DNA of 64,000 nucleotides, from positions 88,826 through 152,825 of the forward strand of contig NZ_BBNN01000032.1 in NCBI RefSeq assembly GCF_000829695.1. The letters run 5' to 3'. A program made the position numbers and the translations under genes. A model generated the notes under the pieces. It ran no database searches. It was given only the letters and a program-made list of their open reading frames with translations, and was not told the origin of the DNA. The stretch's first letter is position 1; every line of letters begins with the position of its first letter. Shown piece after piece: positions 1 to 9,038 of this stretch. This stretch comes from Streptomyces sp. NBRC 110035. GTDB taxonomy: Bacteria > Actinomycetota > Actinomycetes > Streptomycetales > Streptomycetaceae.

Positions 1-480
1 GCGATGTTCGCGGGCCGCGCGACGGTGTCCACGGACGTCGGCGCCGTGGTCGAGGTCATCGGCGGCACCGGACTCGTCGTCCCCCCACGCGACCCGCGAG
101 CGCTGGCCGAGGCGTGCGTGTCGCTGCTGCGCGACCCCGAGCGCCGCGCGCGCCTCGGTGCCGCCGCGCGCGCCCGCGCACTCGAACTGTTCACCGTCGA
201 GCAGAACGTCGCCGCGTTCCACCACCTGTACCTGAAGACCGTCGCGCGCACCCCGGTCCGCCGCGTCCTCCTGAACGGCACCGGTGATCCGCTGCCCTTC
301 GCCGCACCCGCCGAGGCCCGTGTCCCCGGCCGCTGGGCCGGCCCCGCCTCCCACCGGCCGTCCCGCACCGTCCCGGCCTGGGCCACGGACACGCCCGTGC
401 GGGCCACCGCCTCGGCCCGGTCCGCGACCACCCCGGTGGCGGACGCGTCGCCCGTCCCCGCGACGGAGGCGGCACGATGA
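1..480 (+). CDS. GT4-type glycosyltransferase, C-terminal part (DUF3492/PelF-like)
   Basis: Only the last 159 codons are in the window; the frame is open to base 1. The visible part has the end of a GT-B fold: an MFAGRATVSTDVGAVVEVIGG stretch (residues numbered from base 4), then GTGLVVPPRDPRALAEA, the usual GT4 region where the sugar-nucleotide is held. An amphipathic helix (LLRDPERRARLGAAARARAL) follows, then a Pro/Ala-rich tail of about 80 residues. Family knowledge: GT4 enzymes transfer sugars retaining the anomeric configuration. From memory the sequence resembles the DUF3492-containing enzymes of Streptomyces Pel-like loci. The next gene overlaps it by 4 bases (ATGA), so the two are translationally coupled. 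The exact donor and polymer are not shown. Confidence 0.8.
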   Translation, partial: AMFAGRATVSTDVGAVVEVIGGTGLVVPPRDPRALAEACVSLLRDPERRARLGAAARARALELFTVEQNVAAFHHLYLKTVARTPVRRVLLNGTGDPLPFAAPAEARVPGRWAGPASHRPSRTVPAWATDTPVRATASARSATTPVADASPVPATEAAR

Positions 481-1652
481 CGGGCCTGGACGAACTGGAC
501 CACGAGACCGCGCAGCCCCGCGCCGGCCGGGGCACCGCCGACCCCGTGAAGGCGCTGCTGCACCGCCACCGCGAGCTGTGCGAACGCGCGGTGGACCCCC
601 TGGAGATCGCGGCGGGCCTCGAGGCGCACGGCGTCACCGACCGGACCGCCGCACGCTTCCGGCACCGGGACGTCTTCTCCCTCGCGGAGGAGCTGTACGC
701 CCGCATCCCGCGCGACGGAGACGTCTCCCGCCCCTCCGCCGGCAGGAACGCCCCCGGGCTCCGCGCCGGCTGGGTCGTCCTCACCCTGCTCCCCGGCGTC
801 CTCGGCCTCGCGGCGGTGGCCGCCCTGCGCCTCACCCACGGCCAGACCCGCGTCTACGCGGTCGCCGCGGGCGTCCTCGTCATCGCCCTGGCCATGCGCG
901 CGGCCCTGCGACGCGGCAGGCCGTCAGGCACCAGGCCCGCCGTGTCCGACCCACCCACCACGGGCACGGCGGCCGGGACCTGCTGGCTCGTCGGCTACGC
1001 CCTCCTGGGCGACGGCCTGCTCCGGACCGCGATCGCCGGCGGCCCCGACACCCTGCCCACCGGCGTCACCGGCGTCACCTCCGACGGCGGCTGGGCGCTC
1101 GCCGTCGCCCCGGCCCTGGCCCTCACCCTGGCCTTCGCCCCCGGTGCCTGGAGCGCCCGGCTGTTCGCCGTACGGGCCCGCCGCAAGGTCGCGGCCAGCC
1201 GCGACCTCGAGGACTTCGCCGACTCCGTGCGCCCCCTGCTGTTCGGCGCCCTCGCCCTGTTCCTGTGCGCCCTGGCCGCTCTCTTCGCCTTCTGCGCCAC
1301 GGCCCTGGACGAGCCCTTCACCCTCCACGAGGTCCTCACCCTGGGTGCCCTCTTCTTCCTGGCCCGCCTCCTCTCCCTGCACGGATTCACCCACGCGCCG
1401 AAGGTGATCCTCGTCGCCGCGGCCCTCGCCCAGGCAACCGTCCTGGCCGTGGTCCTCACGGCCCGCCTGCCCGGCTGCGGGGCGCTGGCCACCCCCGTGG
1501 AAACCCTGGTCACCGCCTGGGACCCCAGCGGCGTCCCCACCCTCATCTGCGGCGGGGCCGCCCTGACCCTTCTGATCCACGCAGCACGCACCCTCACCCG
1601 AGCCTCGGCCCACGCCCAGCCGGAGGCCCCATCCCAAGGAGATCCCGCATGA
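477..1652 (+). CDS. Polytopic integral membrane protein of the Pel-like exopolysaccharide locus
   Basis: This 391-residue protein starts at an ATG that overlaps the stop of the glycosyltransferase (ATGA). The first ~95 residues are soluble and mostly charged. From about residue 97 on there are seven or eight hydrophobic segments, for example GWVVLTLLPGVLGLAAVAAL, VYAVAAGVLVIALAM, WALAVAPALALTLAF, LLFGALALFLCALAALF, KVILVAAALAQATVLAVVL and LICGGAALTLLIHA. No catalytic motif is visible. Its position between a GT4 enzyme and an epimerase suggests a role in polymer assembly or export, analogous to PelG. That is inference from context only, since I see no clear PelG sequence signature. Confidence 0.7.
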   Translation: MTGLDELDHETAQPRAGRGTADPVKALLHRHRELCERAVDPLEIAAGLEAHGVTDRTAARFRHRDVFSLAEELYARIPRDGDVSRPSAGRNAPGLRAGWVVLTLLPGVLGLAAVAALRLTHGQTRVYAVAAGVLVIALAMRAALRRGRPSGTRPAVSDPPTTGTAAGTCWLVGYALLGDGLLRTAIAGGPDTLPTGVTGVTSDGGWALAVAPALALTLAFAPGAWSARLFAVRARRKVAASRDLEDFADSVRPLLFGALALFLCALAALFAFCATALDEPFTLHEVLTLGALFFLARLLSLHGFTHAPKVILVAAALAQATVLAVVLTARLPGCGALATPVETLVTAWDPSGVPTLICGGAALTLLIHAARTLTRASAHAQPEAPSQGDPA

Positions 1653-1692
1653 TCACCCGTCCAGCACCCCCGGTCGCCACAGGAGCCGCCCG

Positions 1693-2721
1693 ATGAGAGT
1701 CCTGCTGATCGGAGCAGGCGGCTACCTCGGCCGCTTCGTCGCCGACCGCCTGCTCGCCGACCCGGCCGTCCAGCTCACCGCTCTCGGCCGCGGCGACGAC
1801 GCCGACGTCCGCTTCGACCTCGCCACCGGCAGCCCCGGCGCGCTCACCCGCTTCCTCGACGCCGTCCACCCCGGCGTCGTGGTCAACTGCGCCGGCACCA
1901 CCCGCGGCGGAGCCCGCGACCTCACCCGGCACAACACCGTCGCCGTGGCCACCGTCTGTGAGGCCCTGCGCCGCAGCGGCTGCGGCGCCCGGCTCGTGCA
2001 GATCGGCTGCAGCGCCGAGTACGGCCCCAGCCAGCCCAACTCCTCCACCGCGGAGGACGCCGTCCCCCGCCCCGGCGGTCCGTACGGCGTGAGCAAGCTC
2101 GCCGCGACCGAACTCGTCCTCGGTTCCGGCCTGGACGCCGTGGTCCTGCGGGTCTTCTCGCCCGCGGGCCCCGGCACCCCCGCCGGCTCGCCGCTCGGCC
2201 GCCTCGCCGAGGCCATGCGCCGTGCCATGCAGGCCGGCGACGGTGAACTGAAGCTCGGCGGTCTCGGCGTCCAGCGCGACTTCGTCGACGTCCGGGACGT
2301 GGCCCGAGCCGTCCACGCGGCCTCGCTCTCCGCCGCGCAGGGGGTCATCAACATCGGTTCGGGCCGCGCCGTCCGCCTGCGGGACGCCGCCGGGGCGCTC
2401 GCCCGGGTCGCCGGGTACAGCGGCGTCCTGAACGAGCTCGACGGTCCGCCCGGCGCCCACCTCTCCCACTCCGGCCACAGCGGGCACGGTGGTCACGCGG
2501 GGCACACCGCCCACACCCCGCATCCGAGGCCGGCCATCGGGCACCCCCGGGGCGAGTCCGACCAGCACACGGTCTCGGTCGCGTTCCCCTACCCGGACGG
2601 CTGCGGCAGCTGGCAGCAGGCGGACGTGCGCACCGCGCGCGACCGGCTCGGCTGGCGCCCCCGTATCAATCTCGAGGAGTCCCTCGCCGACATCTGGATG
2701 GAGGCGGCATGCCGTATCTGA
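1693..2721 (+). CDS. NAD-dependent epimerase/dehydratase (extended SDR)
   Basis: A 342-residue extended short-chain dehydrogenase. The N-terminal GAGGYLGRFVADRLL is the Rossmann GxxGxxG motif. CAGTTRGGARDL follows, and the catalytic region shows the conserved Tyr and Lys as YGVSK (YxxxK) near residue 132. The C-terminal DRLGWRPRINLEESLADIW matches the usual end of nucleotide-sugar epimerases. Probable role: making or modifying the nucleotide sugar used by the neighbouring glycosyltransferase (inference). Odd feature: residues ~257-285 hold an insert very rich in His, Gly and Ser that is not typical of the fold. The following spherulin-4 remnant begins inside the 3' end of this gene. Confidence 0.85.
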   Translation: MRVLLIGAGGYLGRFVADRLLADPAVQLTALGRGDDADVRFDLATGSPGALTRFLDAVHPGVVVNCAGTTRGGARDLTRHNTVAVATVCEALRRSGCGARLVQIGCSAEYGPSQPNSSTAEDAVPRPGGPYGVSKLAATELVLGSGLDAVVLRVFSPAGPGTPAGSPLGRLAEAMRRAMQAGDGELKLGGLGVQRDFVDVRDVARAVHAASLSAAQGVINIGSGRAVRLRDAAGALARVAGYSGVLNELDGPPGAHLSHSGHSGHGGHAGHTAHTPHPRPAIGHPRGESDQHTVSVAFPYPDGCGSWQQADVRTARDRLGWRPRINLEESLADIWMEAACRI

Positions 2722-3014
2722 TCCACCGGAACCATCCGGGCGGTCCGAGTCACCAGGGCGGTCCGGCCCGTCCGGGCAGTCCGGTGCCTCCGAGCGGTCC
2801 GGCCCGTCCCGGCCGGCCGCCGCGGGCGACGGCAGACCCGGGGCCGGCACCGGCAGGGGCGCAAGCGCTGGTGTCCGCACCGGCTCCGGGGTGCCCGGTC
2901 CGGCGTGTCCTCTCCCCGCTCCGGCCGAGTGGAACGCGTTCACCCGCCCGGGGGCCGCTGCCCGGCCACTGGGACGATGTCGTCTCGCAGGTCGGGATGG
3001 GTGTCTCGGAATGA
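2709..3014 (+). pseudogene. Spherulation-specific family 4 (spherulin-4) gene, internally deleted and frameshifted
   Basis: An ATG overlapping the epimerase 3' end opens with MPYLIHRN, which resembles the start of Streptomyces spherulin-4 proteins as I remember them. The frame ends with LPGHWDDVVSQVGMGVSE, which matches the usual C-terminus (LPGYWDEIVS...). The conserved early motif, read as APAEWNAFTRPG, is in a different frame around bases 2925-2960 and runs straight into the C-terminal motif. Well over 150 residues that normally lie between them are missing. What is left is about 101 codons with inconsistent frames, so the gene is almost certainly dead. Family knowledge: spherulin-4 domains are glycoside-hydrolase-like and form part of PelA, which fits the upstream genes. 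Confidence 0.7.
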
Positions 3015-3078
3015 AAAAGGCCATGGCACTGTTGGGGGGAAGAACAACCGTAGTGATTGACCGACCAACGGAGTCCCC

Positions 3079-4257
3079 GTGTCGTTGCCACCCCTGGTCG
3101 AGCCGGCCGCCGAGCTCACCGTAGACGAGGTCCGCAGGTACTCCCGCCACCTGATCATCCCCGACGTGGGGATGGCCGGGCAGAAGCGGCTGAAGAACGC
3201 CAAGGTGCTGTTCGTCGGCGCCGGTGGCCTGGGTTCGCCGGGGCTGATGTACCTGGCCGCGGCGGGCGTGGGCACGCTCGGCATCGTGGAGTTCGACGAG
3301 GTCGACGAGTCGAACCTGCAGCGGCAGATCATCCACAGCCAGGCCGACATCGGCCGGCCCAAGGCCGAGTCCGCGCGCGACACGATCAAGGGCATCAACC
3401 CCTACGTGAACGTGGTCCTCCACGAGGAGCGCCTCGAGGCCGACAACGTGATGGGTCTCTTCGGCGACTACGACCTCATCGTCGACGGCACGGACAACTT
3501 CGCGACCCGCTACCTGGTCAACGACGCGTGCGTGCTGTTGAACAAGCCCTACGTCTGGGGCTCGATCTACCGCTTCGACGGCCAGGCCTCGGTGTTCTGG
3601 TCCGAGCACGGCCCCTGCTACCGCTGCCTCTACCCGGAGCCCCCGCCCCCCGGCATGGTCCCCTCCTGCGCCGAGGGCGGCGTCCTGGGCGTGCTGTGCG
3701 CGTCCATCGGCTCCATCCAGGCCAACGAGGCCATCAAGCTCCTCGCCGGCATCGGTGAGCCGCTGGTCGGCCGCCTGATGATCTACGACGCCCTGGAGAT
3801 GCAGTACCGTCAGGTCAAGGTCCGCAAGGACCCCGACTGCGCGATCTGCGGCGAGAACCCGACCGTCACCGAGCTCATCGACTACGAGGCCTTCTGCGGC
3901 GTCGTCTCCGACGAGGCCCAGGCGGCGGCGGCCGGCTCCACGATCACTCCCAAGCAGCTCAAGGAATGGATCGACGACGGCGAGAGCATCGAGATCATCG
4001 ACGTCCGCGAGCCGAACGAGTTCGAGATCGTCTCCATCCCCGGCGCCCGGCTGATCCCGAAGAACGAGTTCCTCATGGGCAGCGCCCTGGAGAGCCTCCC
4101 GCAGGACAAGAAGATCGTCTTGAACTGCAAGACGGGCGTCCGCAGTGCGGAAGTCCTCGCGGTCCTGAAGTCCGCGGGCTTCGCCGACGCCGTTCACGTC
4201 GGCGGCGGCGTCGTCGGCTGGGTCAACCAGATCGAACCGGCCAAGCCGATCTACTGA
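3079..4257 (+). CDS. moeZ: Adenylyltransferase/sulfurtransferase MoeZ (MoeB-rhodanese fusion)
   Basis: A 392-residue E1-like protein with a rhodanese tail, starting at GTG. Family knowledge: MoeZ adenylates the C-terminal Gly of small sulfur carriers (MoaD, ThiS, CysO, thioviridamide-type carriers) and passes sulfur to form the thiocarboxylate. Visible signs are the ATP-binding GAGGLGS (48-53), the DGTDNF motif, two zinc-binding pairs (CYRC in GPCYRCLYP and CAIC in DPDCAICGE), and a rhodanese domain from about residue 290 with active-site Cys350 in LNCKTGVRS. Its length is normal for actinobacterial MoeZ. A 64-base gap separates it from the spherulin remnant, and a strong terminator follows it. 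Confidence 0.95.
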   Translation: MSLPPLVEPAAELTVDEVRRYSRHLIIPDVGMAGQKRLKNAKVLFVGAGGLGSPGLMYLAAAGVGTLGIVEFDEVDESNLQRQIIHSQADIGRPKAESARDTIKGINPYVNVVLHEERLEADNVMGLFGDYDLIVDGTDNFATRYLVNDACVLLNKPYVWGSIYRFDGQASVFWSEHGPCYRCLYPEPPPPGMVPSCAEGGVLGVLCASIGSIQANEAIKLLAGIGEPLVGRLMIYDALEMQYRQVKVRKDPDCAICGENPTVTELIDYEAFCGVVSDEAQAAAAGSTITPKQLKEWIDDGESIEIIDVREPNEFEIVSIPGARLIPKNEFLMGSALESLPQDKKIVLNCKTGVRSAEVLAVLKSAGFADAVHVGGGVVGWVNQIEPAKPIY

Positions 4258-4293
4258 CCGATCCCCGGGCAGGCCCCGGGCCCCGGGCGTTTT

Positions 4294-4336
4294 CGGCGGG
4301 GGCTCCGCGCACCACGGATGCGCGGAGCCCCCGCCG
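4294..4336. terminator. Bidirectional terminator between moeZ and the peptidase gene
   Basis: A 17-base G/C-rich arm (4294-4310) pairs perfectly with 4320-4336 around a 9-base loop. It lies between two convergent genes, so it can end transcripts from both sides. There is no strong T-run. Confidence 0.8.
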
Positions 4337-4339
4337 TCG

Positions 4340-5833
4340 TCAAGAGCAGACCCTGCCGTCCTTCGGCACCGTGCCGTCCAGCAGATACGCGTTCACGGTG
4401 GAGTCGACACAGTCGCTCCCACTGCCGTACGCACCATGGCCCTCGCCCTTCCAGGTGAGCACGGTTCCCACGCCCTCGCCCAGCTCGTCCGCCATCCGCT
4501 GCGCGCCCTCGTACGGGGTGGCGGGGTCGCCGGTGTTGCCGATCACCAGGACCGGCGCGGCACCCGGCGCGCTCACCTCCGGGGTGTCGTGCTGGCCGGG
4601 GACCGGCCAGTCGTGGCACCAGCCGGCCGTGTCCCAGCCGAGGAACGGGCCGAACACCGGCGATATCCGCTCGAACTCCGGCAGCAGTTCCTCCGTCTCG
4701 GCCACCGTCATCCGCTGCTTGTCGTCCAGGCACGATATGGCCCGCTGCGAGTGGGTCGTCGTGCCGTACTTCCCCGACGCGTCCCGTTCGTTGTAGCCGT
4801 CGGCCAGCGCCAGCAGCTCCGAGCCGTCACCCTCCTCGGCCGCCTCCAGGGCACTGGTCAGCACCGGCCAGCTGGTCCGGCTGTACAACGGGAGGACGAT
4901 GCCGGTCAGCGCCAGCGACTGGGTCAGTTCCCGCCCCTGCGAGGACGTCGGCAGCGGCTCGGCGTCGATCCGGTCCAGGAGCTCCGCTATCTCACGCGAC
5001 CCCTGCTCGGGGTCCCGGCCGGTGGACTTCAGATAGTTGTCCAGCGCGCGCTGGAATCCGCGCGTCTGGTTCTCGGCGTGCCCCACCGTGTCGGCGGTCG
5101 GGTCGACCACCGCGTCGAGAGTCAGCCGTCCCACCTTCTTCGGGAACAGGTGGGCGTAGACGCCGCCGAGTTCGGTGCCGTAGGAGATCCCGAAGTAGTT
5201 GAGCCTGTCGTCCCCCAGAGCCTGCCGGATGCGGTCCATGTCACGGGCGGTGTCGGTGGTCGATACATGGGCCAGCAGCTCGCCGGCCGACTCCTGGCAG
5301 CCCTTCCCGAAGTCCGCCGCGTCCGCGAGGTACGCCTGCCTCTCGGCCGGGGTGTCCGGGGTGAAGTCCACCGACTCGGCCGCCTGGATCTCCTCGTCGT
5401 CCCGGCAGCGGATGCCCTCGCTGGCGGCCACCCCGCGCGGGTCCCAGCTCACCAGGTCGTACCGCTCGCGCAACTGCGAGGCGGTAGTGGCGTAGGAAGG
5501 CATCCCGGACACGCCGGAGCCGCCGGGGCCGCCGAAGTTGAACAGCAGGGATCCGAGACGGTCGTCCCCCGTGGCCTTCGCCCGGATCATCGCCAGCCCG
5601 ATCGTCCTGCCGTCCGGCTCCGACCAGTCCAGTGGCACCTCGAGCGTGCCGCACTGCCATTCCCCACCGGGGGCGGGCGTGTCCCCGGAGGCCTCGCAGC
5701 GCCCCCAGTCGATCGCCGTCCCGCCGCTCCTGTCCTGGTCGTCGGAGCCGTCGTCGGAGGAGCCGCCGCTGCACCCTGCCGTCAGCAGCGCGGCACAGGC
5801 CGCCAGCGCCGTCCACCGTACGAAACGCGTCAT
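4340..5833 (-). CDS. Secreted tripeptidyl-aminopeptidase-like alpha/beta hydrolase lipoprotein
   Basis: A 497-residue exported serine hydrolase. The start chosen is ATG 5833 (MTRFVRW); an ATG 9 bases upstream sits too close to the GAGGGG ribosome site. The signal peptide ends in a lipobox (LTAGC), so the protein should be lipid-anchored outside the membrane. Catalytic triad by pattern: Ser217 in GISYGTE, Asp436 in TGDPATPYE and His466 in GEGHGAY. The oxyanion region is NFGGPGGSG, and the C-terminal part has the TAP-type cap domain. Family knowledge: the SlpD/SlpE/Tap group removes tripeptides from peptide N-termini. The gene is convergent with moeZ. Confidence 0.9.
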   Translation of the reverse strand: MTRFVRWTALAACAALLTAGCSGGSSDDGSDDQDRSGGTAIDWGRCEASGDTPAPGGEWQCGTLEVPLDWSEPDGRTIGLAMIRAKATGDDRLGSLLFNFGGPGGSGVSGMPSYATTASQLRERYDLVSWDPRGVAASEGIRCRDDEEIQAAESVDFTPDTPAERQAYLADAADFGKGCQESAGELLAHVSTTDTARDMDRIRQALGDDRLNYFGISYGTELGGVYAHLFPKKVGRLTLDAVVDPTADTVGHAENQTRGFQRALDNYLKSTGRDPEQGSREIAELLDRIDAEPLPTSSQGRELTQSLALTGIVLPLYSRTSWPVLTSALEAAEEGDGSELLALADGYNERDASGKYGTTTHSQRAISCLDDKQRMTVAETEELLPEFERISPVFGPFLGWDTAGWCHDWPVPGQHDTPEVSAPGAAPVLVIGNTGDPATPYEGAQRMADELGEGVGTVLTWKGEGHGAYGSGSDCVDSTVNAYLLDGTVPKDGRVCS

Positions 5834-5998
5834 GTGCCACATTCCCCTCGCGGGCCGTCCGCACCGTGCGGCGGATGGCGGTCAGGCCATGGTAGGCAGA
5901 TCCCGCGTTCACCGCGGAAGCCTGTGGATAACCCTCTGACCTGCTGTTCTGTGGAGCTCTTCGGCGTCTGCTCGCCGTTGCCCGACGCAGGGCCTTCT

Positions 5999-8839
5999 TT
6001 ACAGGGCTCCCTTGCGGGTGAGGTGGTTGAAGGCCAGCCATCCCGGGAGAACCGGCAGCCACAGGGTCAGCAGCCGGAACAGCAGTACCGCCGGCGCGGC
6101 GACCTCGCTGGGCAGGCCGACCGCGATCAGACCGACCGTCAGGGTCGCCTCGACCGCGCCCACACCACCCGGGGTGGGCGCCGCCGACCCCAGCGCGTTG
6201 CCCGCGAGGAAGACCACCGCCACGCCGGCGAGGCTGATCGACGTCGTCCCGTCGCCGAACGCCTGCACGGAGGCGTACAGACACAGTACGAAGCAGGCGG
6301 TCAGCAGCAGCATGCCACCGATGCCGGTGACCAGCTTCTGCGGGCGCTGCAGCACATCGAGCATCCGCGGCACGACACCCGCGAAGAGCGACCGCACACG
6401 CGTGAAGAGGAACTTCCGCAGGAACGGCACCGAGGTCACCACCAGCACCAGCACCGCCACCGTCAGCAGACCCGCGATGACCGTACGGGACGGCGACAGC
6501 GAGGGCGTCTTCTCGGTACCGGTCAGATAACCGAACGCGAGCAGCATCAGGATGTGGCAGCCCAGCCCGAACAGCTGGGACGCCCCGACGCTCGCCACCG
6601 CGAGCCCCGGCCGCACCCCGGCACGCTGGAGGAACCTGGTGTTCAGGGCGACACCGCCCACCGCCGCCGGGGCGACGATCTTCACGAAGGAACCGGCGAC
6701 CTGCGCCGCCACCGTCCTGACGTACGGCACCCGCTCCGGCACGAATCCCAGCAGCGCCAGGGCGGCGGCGAAGTAGCTGGCCGCCGAGAACAGCACGGCC
6801 GCCGCCACCCAGCCCCACTCCGCGTTGGAGATCAGTGGCCCGAACTCGATATGGGTGAGCTGCGTCAGCAGGAAGTACCCGCCGATGGCGCCCGCGATGA
6901 AACTGATCAGCGTGCGCGGACGCACCCGCTCGAGGCGGACCGGCTCGACCGGCGCCTGCGGCCTGATCCGCAGCACCTCGTGACGGATCTGCGTGAGCAG
7001 GTCCTCCTCGCGCGCCTCCTCCAGCGCCTCCTCGATCGCCCGCTTCTCGGCCCGCTGCTCGGCGCGTACGGCCTTCTTGCCGGACTTCCCCTCGAACCGC
7101 CCGTCGGCCGTGGACCCCCCGGAGTGGCCCGCGGCCTGCTCCGTGCGCAGCAGCCTGGTCTGCCGGGAGGCCTCCAGGACCGCCTCACGTTCGCGCTCCG
7201 CCCGCTCCCGTGCGAGCCGGCGCAGCGTCGCGCGCGTGGAGCGGCTCAGCGCGATCGGCTGGAGCATCGGCAGGCAGTCCGCCACGGCGTCGGGGCCGAG
7301 CACGCTCAGCGCGGAGGCCACCGCGCGTTCGGCGCCCACCCGGAGCCCCAGCGTCACCAGCAACTGGGAGACGTCCATGCGCAGCAGCACCTCGCCGGCC
7401 GCGATCTCCCCGATCCGCAGATCGGTGAGGATCACCGCGCCGGAACGGTCCACCAGGATCGCGTCGCCGACCAGCCTGCGGTGCGCGATCCGGCGGGACT
7501 GCAGCGCCTGCACCTGATGCCAGGCGCCGCGCAGCAGTTCGTCGGTGATCTCCTCGTCCGGCAGCGAGTCGAGGGTGCGCCCGCCGCTGTGCTCGTAGAC
7601 GAGCATCACCGCGTCGGGGCCGAGCTCGGACATCGCGATCAGCTTCGGCGCGTTGGCACCGGCCGCGATGGCCGCGTACGCCAGCAGTGCCTCCTGCTCG
7701 AGTGCCTGGCGCAGGGACTGGAGGCTGCTGCGGGTGGCGAAGCCGCGCAGGGTCAGATTGCGCCACGCACGGTAGAAGAACCCCTGTGCCTGCTGCTCGC
7801 GGTCGACCACCGTCACGTCCAGCGGCGGACCGTCCTCCAGGGTGACGAAGTACCGGCGGCCCCGGTCCCCGGCCTCGGCGGCGTCCGGCGCCTCCTGGCG
7901 GGACGCGCTCACCGGATGGAAGCCGACCGTCCGCAGGCCCGCCATCAGGGTCTGCCCGGTGGGACGCACATTGGGCGAACCGACCGCATAGAGCGTGCCG
8001 TACGCGACGGTCCAGCCGAGCAGCACCGTCAGGATGACCGAGAACGGAGTCGTGTACCCGGTGACCAGCATGGAGAAGGCGTCGAGGAGCAGCACGACAC
8101 ACAGCACCGCGCGCCATCGGGGCCTGCGGGACATGCCGACGGCCGTCATGTAGGCGATGACGGGCGCCAGATAGCCGTGCACCGGATCGGTGAGGGCGTG
8201 GACGTCGCCGGGGGAGGGCTGGGTCAGCGCCTCCTGGATCGAGTCGGGGGCCGCCCGCGCGACCCACAGATCGGTGGCGAGTGTCACCCCGTGCGCGAGG
8301 ACCGCGGCGAGCACACCGTCCGCGATCCGCAGCCCGTCCCGTTTGATCAGCCGTTCGATGGCGAAGGCGACCGGCACGAGGAGGATCGCGATGCTGGAGG
8401 CCAGACCGGCGATCTTGATGAGCAGGTCCGGAGCCTGACCGGTGCCCTTGGTGATGTCCTGTTCCAGCCCCGAGGTGGTGCCGTGGGCGAACGTGGCGAT
8501 CGCCAGCAGCACCCCGATGGCGAACACGCCCACCAGGAGCCGCACGAGATCGGACGGACGGTGCACGCGCGCGGGGAGCAGGGGCTCGTCGCCCTCCACC
8601 TCGTCGACGTGCGCCGGATCGGTACCGCTCCTGCCGTCGGTGCCGTGGGCGCCCGGAGCGGCCTGCTTCCCGGTCCCGGCCGTCCCGGTGCCGGCGTCCT
8701 CGGTGCCGGCGTGCTGTGGATCGGTGTCGTGCGGATCGGTGCCCCGGGGACCCGGGCGGTCGGTACGACCGGTGTCCGGGCGCGCCGAAGCGGCAGGGGT
8801 GCCCGCCGCGTCCCCTGGGTGCGCACCCTGCTCCGTCAT
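5999..8839 (-). CDS. Membrane protein: degenerate kinase-like domain plus LPG-synthase-type flippase domain
   Basis: A 946-residue protein. Start chosen at ATG 8839 (MTEQGAHPGD), since the frame upstream is not coding-like. Domain order: a disordered Gly/Thr/Asp/Pro-rich head (~1-75); about six membrane helices (~85-300); a cytoplasmic kinase-like region (~325-560) in which the HRD and DFG loops read HRRLVGDAI and TDLR, so catalysis is doubtful; a charged linker; and a C-terminal membrane domain (~640-946) with features of the UPF0104/LPG_synthase_TM family, such as GSAAPTPGGVGAVEATLT. Family knowledge: such domains are linked to flipping or lysinylation of lipids, but no aminoacyl-transferase domain is present. 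Exact function unknown. Confidence 0.75.
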   Translation of the reverse strand: MTEQGAHPGDAAGTPAASARPDTGRTDRPGPRGTDPHDTDPQHAGTEDAGTGTAGTGKQAAPGAHGTDGRSGTDPAHVDEVEGDEPLLPARVHRPSDLVRLLVGVFAIGVLLAIATFAHGTTSGLEQDITKGTGQAPDLLIKIAGLASSIAILLVPVAFAIERLIKRDGLRIADGVLAAVLAHGVTLATDLWVARAAPDSIQEALTQPSPGDVHALTDPVHGYLAPVIAYMTAVGMSRRPRWRAVLCVVLLLDAFSMLVTGYTTPFSVILTVLLGWTVAYGTLYAVGSPNVRPTGQTLMAGLRTVGFHPVSASRQEAPDAAEAGDRGRRYFVTLEDGPPLDVTVVDREQQAQGFFYRAWRNLTLRGFATRSSLQSLRQALEQEALLAYAAIAAGANAPKLIAMSELGPDAVMLVYEHSGGRTLDSLPDEEITDELLRGAWHQVQALQSRRIAHRRLVGDAILVDRSGAVILTDLRIGEIAAGEVLLRMDVSQLLVTLGLRVGAERAVASALSVLGPDAVADCLPMLQPIALSRSTRATLRRLARERAEREREAVLEASRQTRLLRTEQAAGHSGGSTADGRFEGKSGKKAVRAEQRAEKRAIEEALEEAREEDLLTQIRHEVLRIRPQAPVEPVRLERVRPRTLISFIAGAIGGYFLLTQLTHIEFGPLISNAEWGWVAAAVLFSAASYFAAALALLGFVPERVPYVRTVAAQVAGSFVKIVAPAAVGGVALNTRFLQRAGVRPGLAVASVGASQLFGLGCHILMLLAFGYLTGTEKTPSLSPSRTVIAGLLTVAVLVLVVTSVPFLRKFLFTRVRSLFAGVVPRMLDVLQRPQKLVTGIGGMLLLTACFVLCLYASVQAFGDGTTSISLAGVAVVFLAGNALGSAAPTPGGVGAVEATLTVGLIAVGLPSEVAAPAVLLFRLLTLWLPVLPGWLAFNHLTRKGAL

Positions 8840-9038
8840 GGCCTCGTCTTGATCTCGTATCACCGGTTCACCGCCCGCACGATGGTGGCATGCCGTACCG
8901 CCGCACACGGGCGGCAGGGGCGACGTGCGGGGTCGCACAGTCTGCCCGACACATGGTTCCCGGGCGAGGCGTACGTACGCCCCGGTGCCCGGGACGGCGC
9001 CGGCCGTGTTGTCGGTGGGGTGGTGCAGGATGGGCAGG

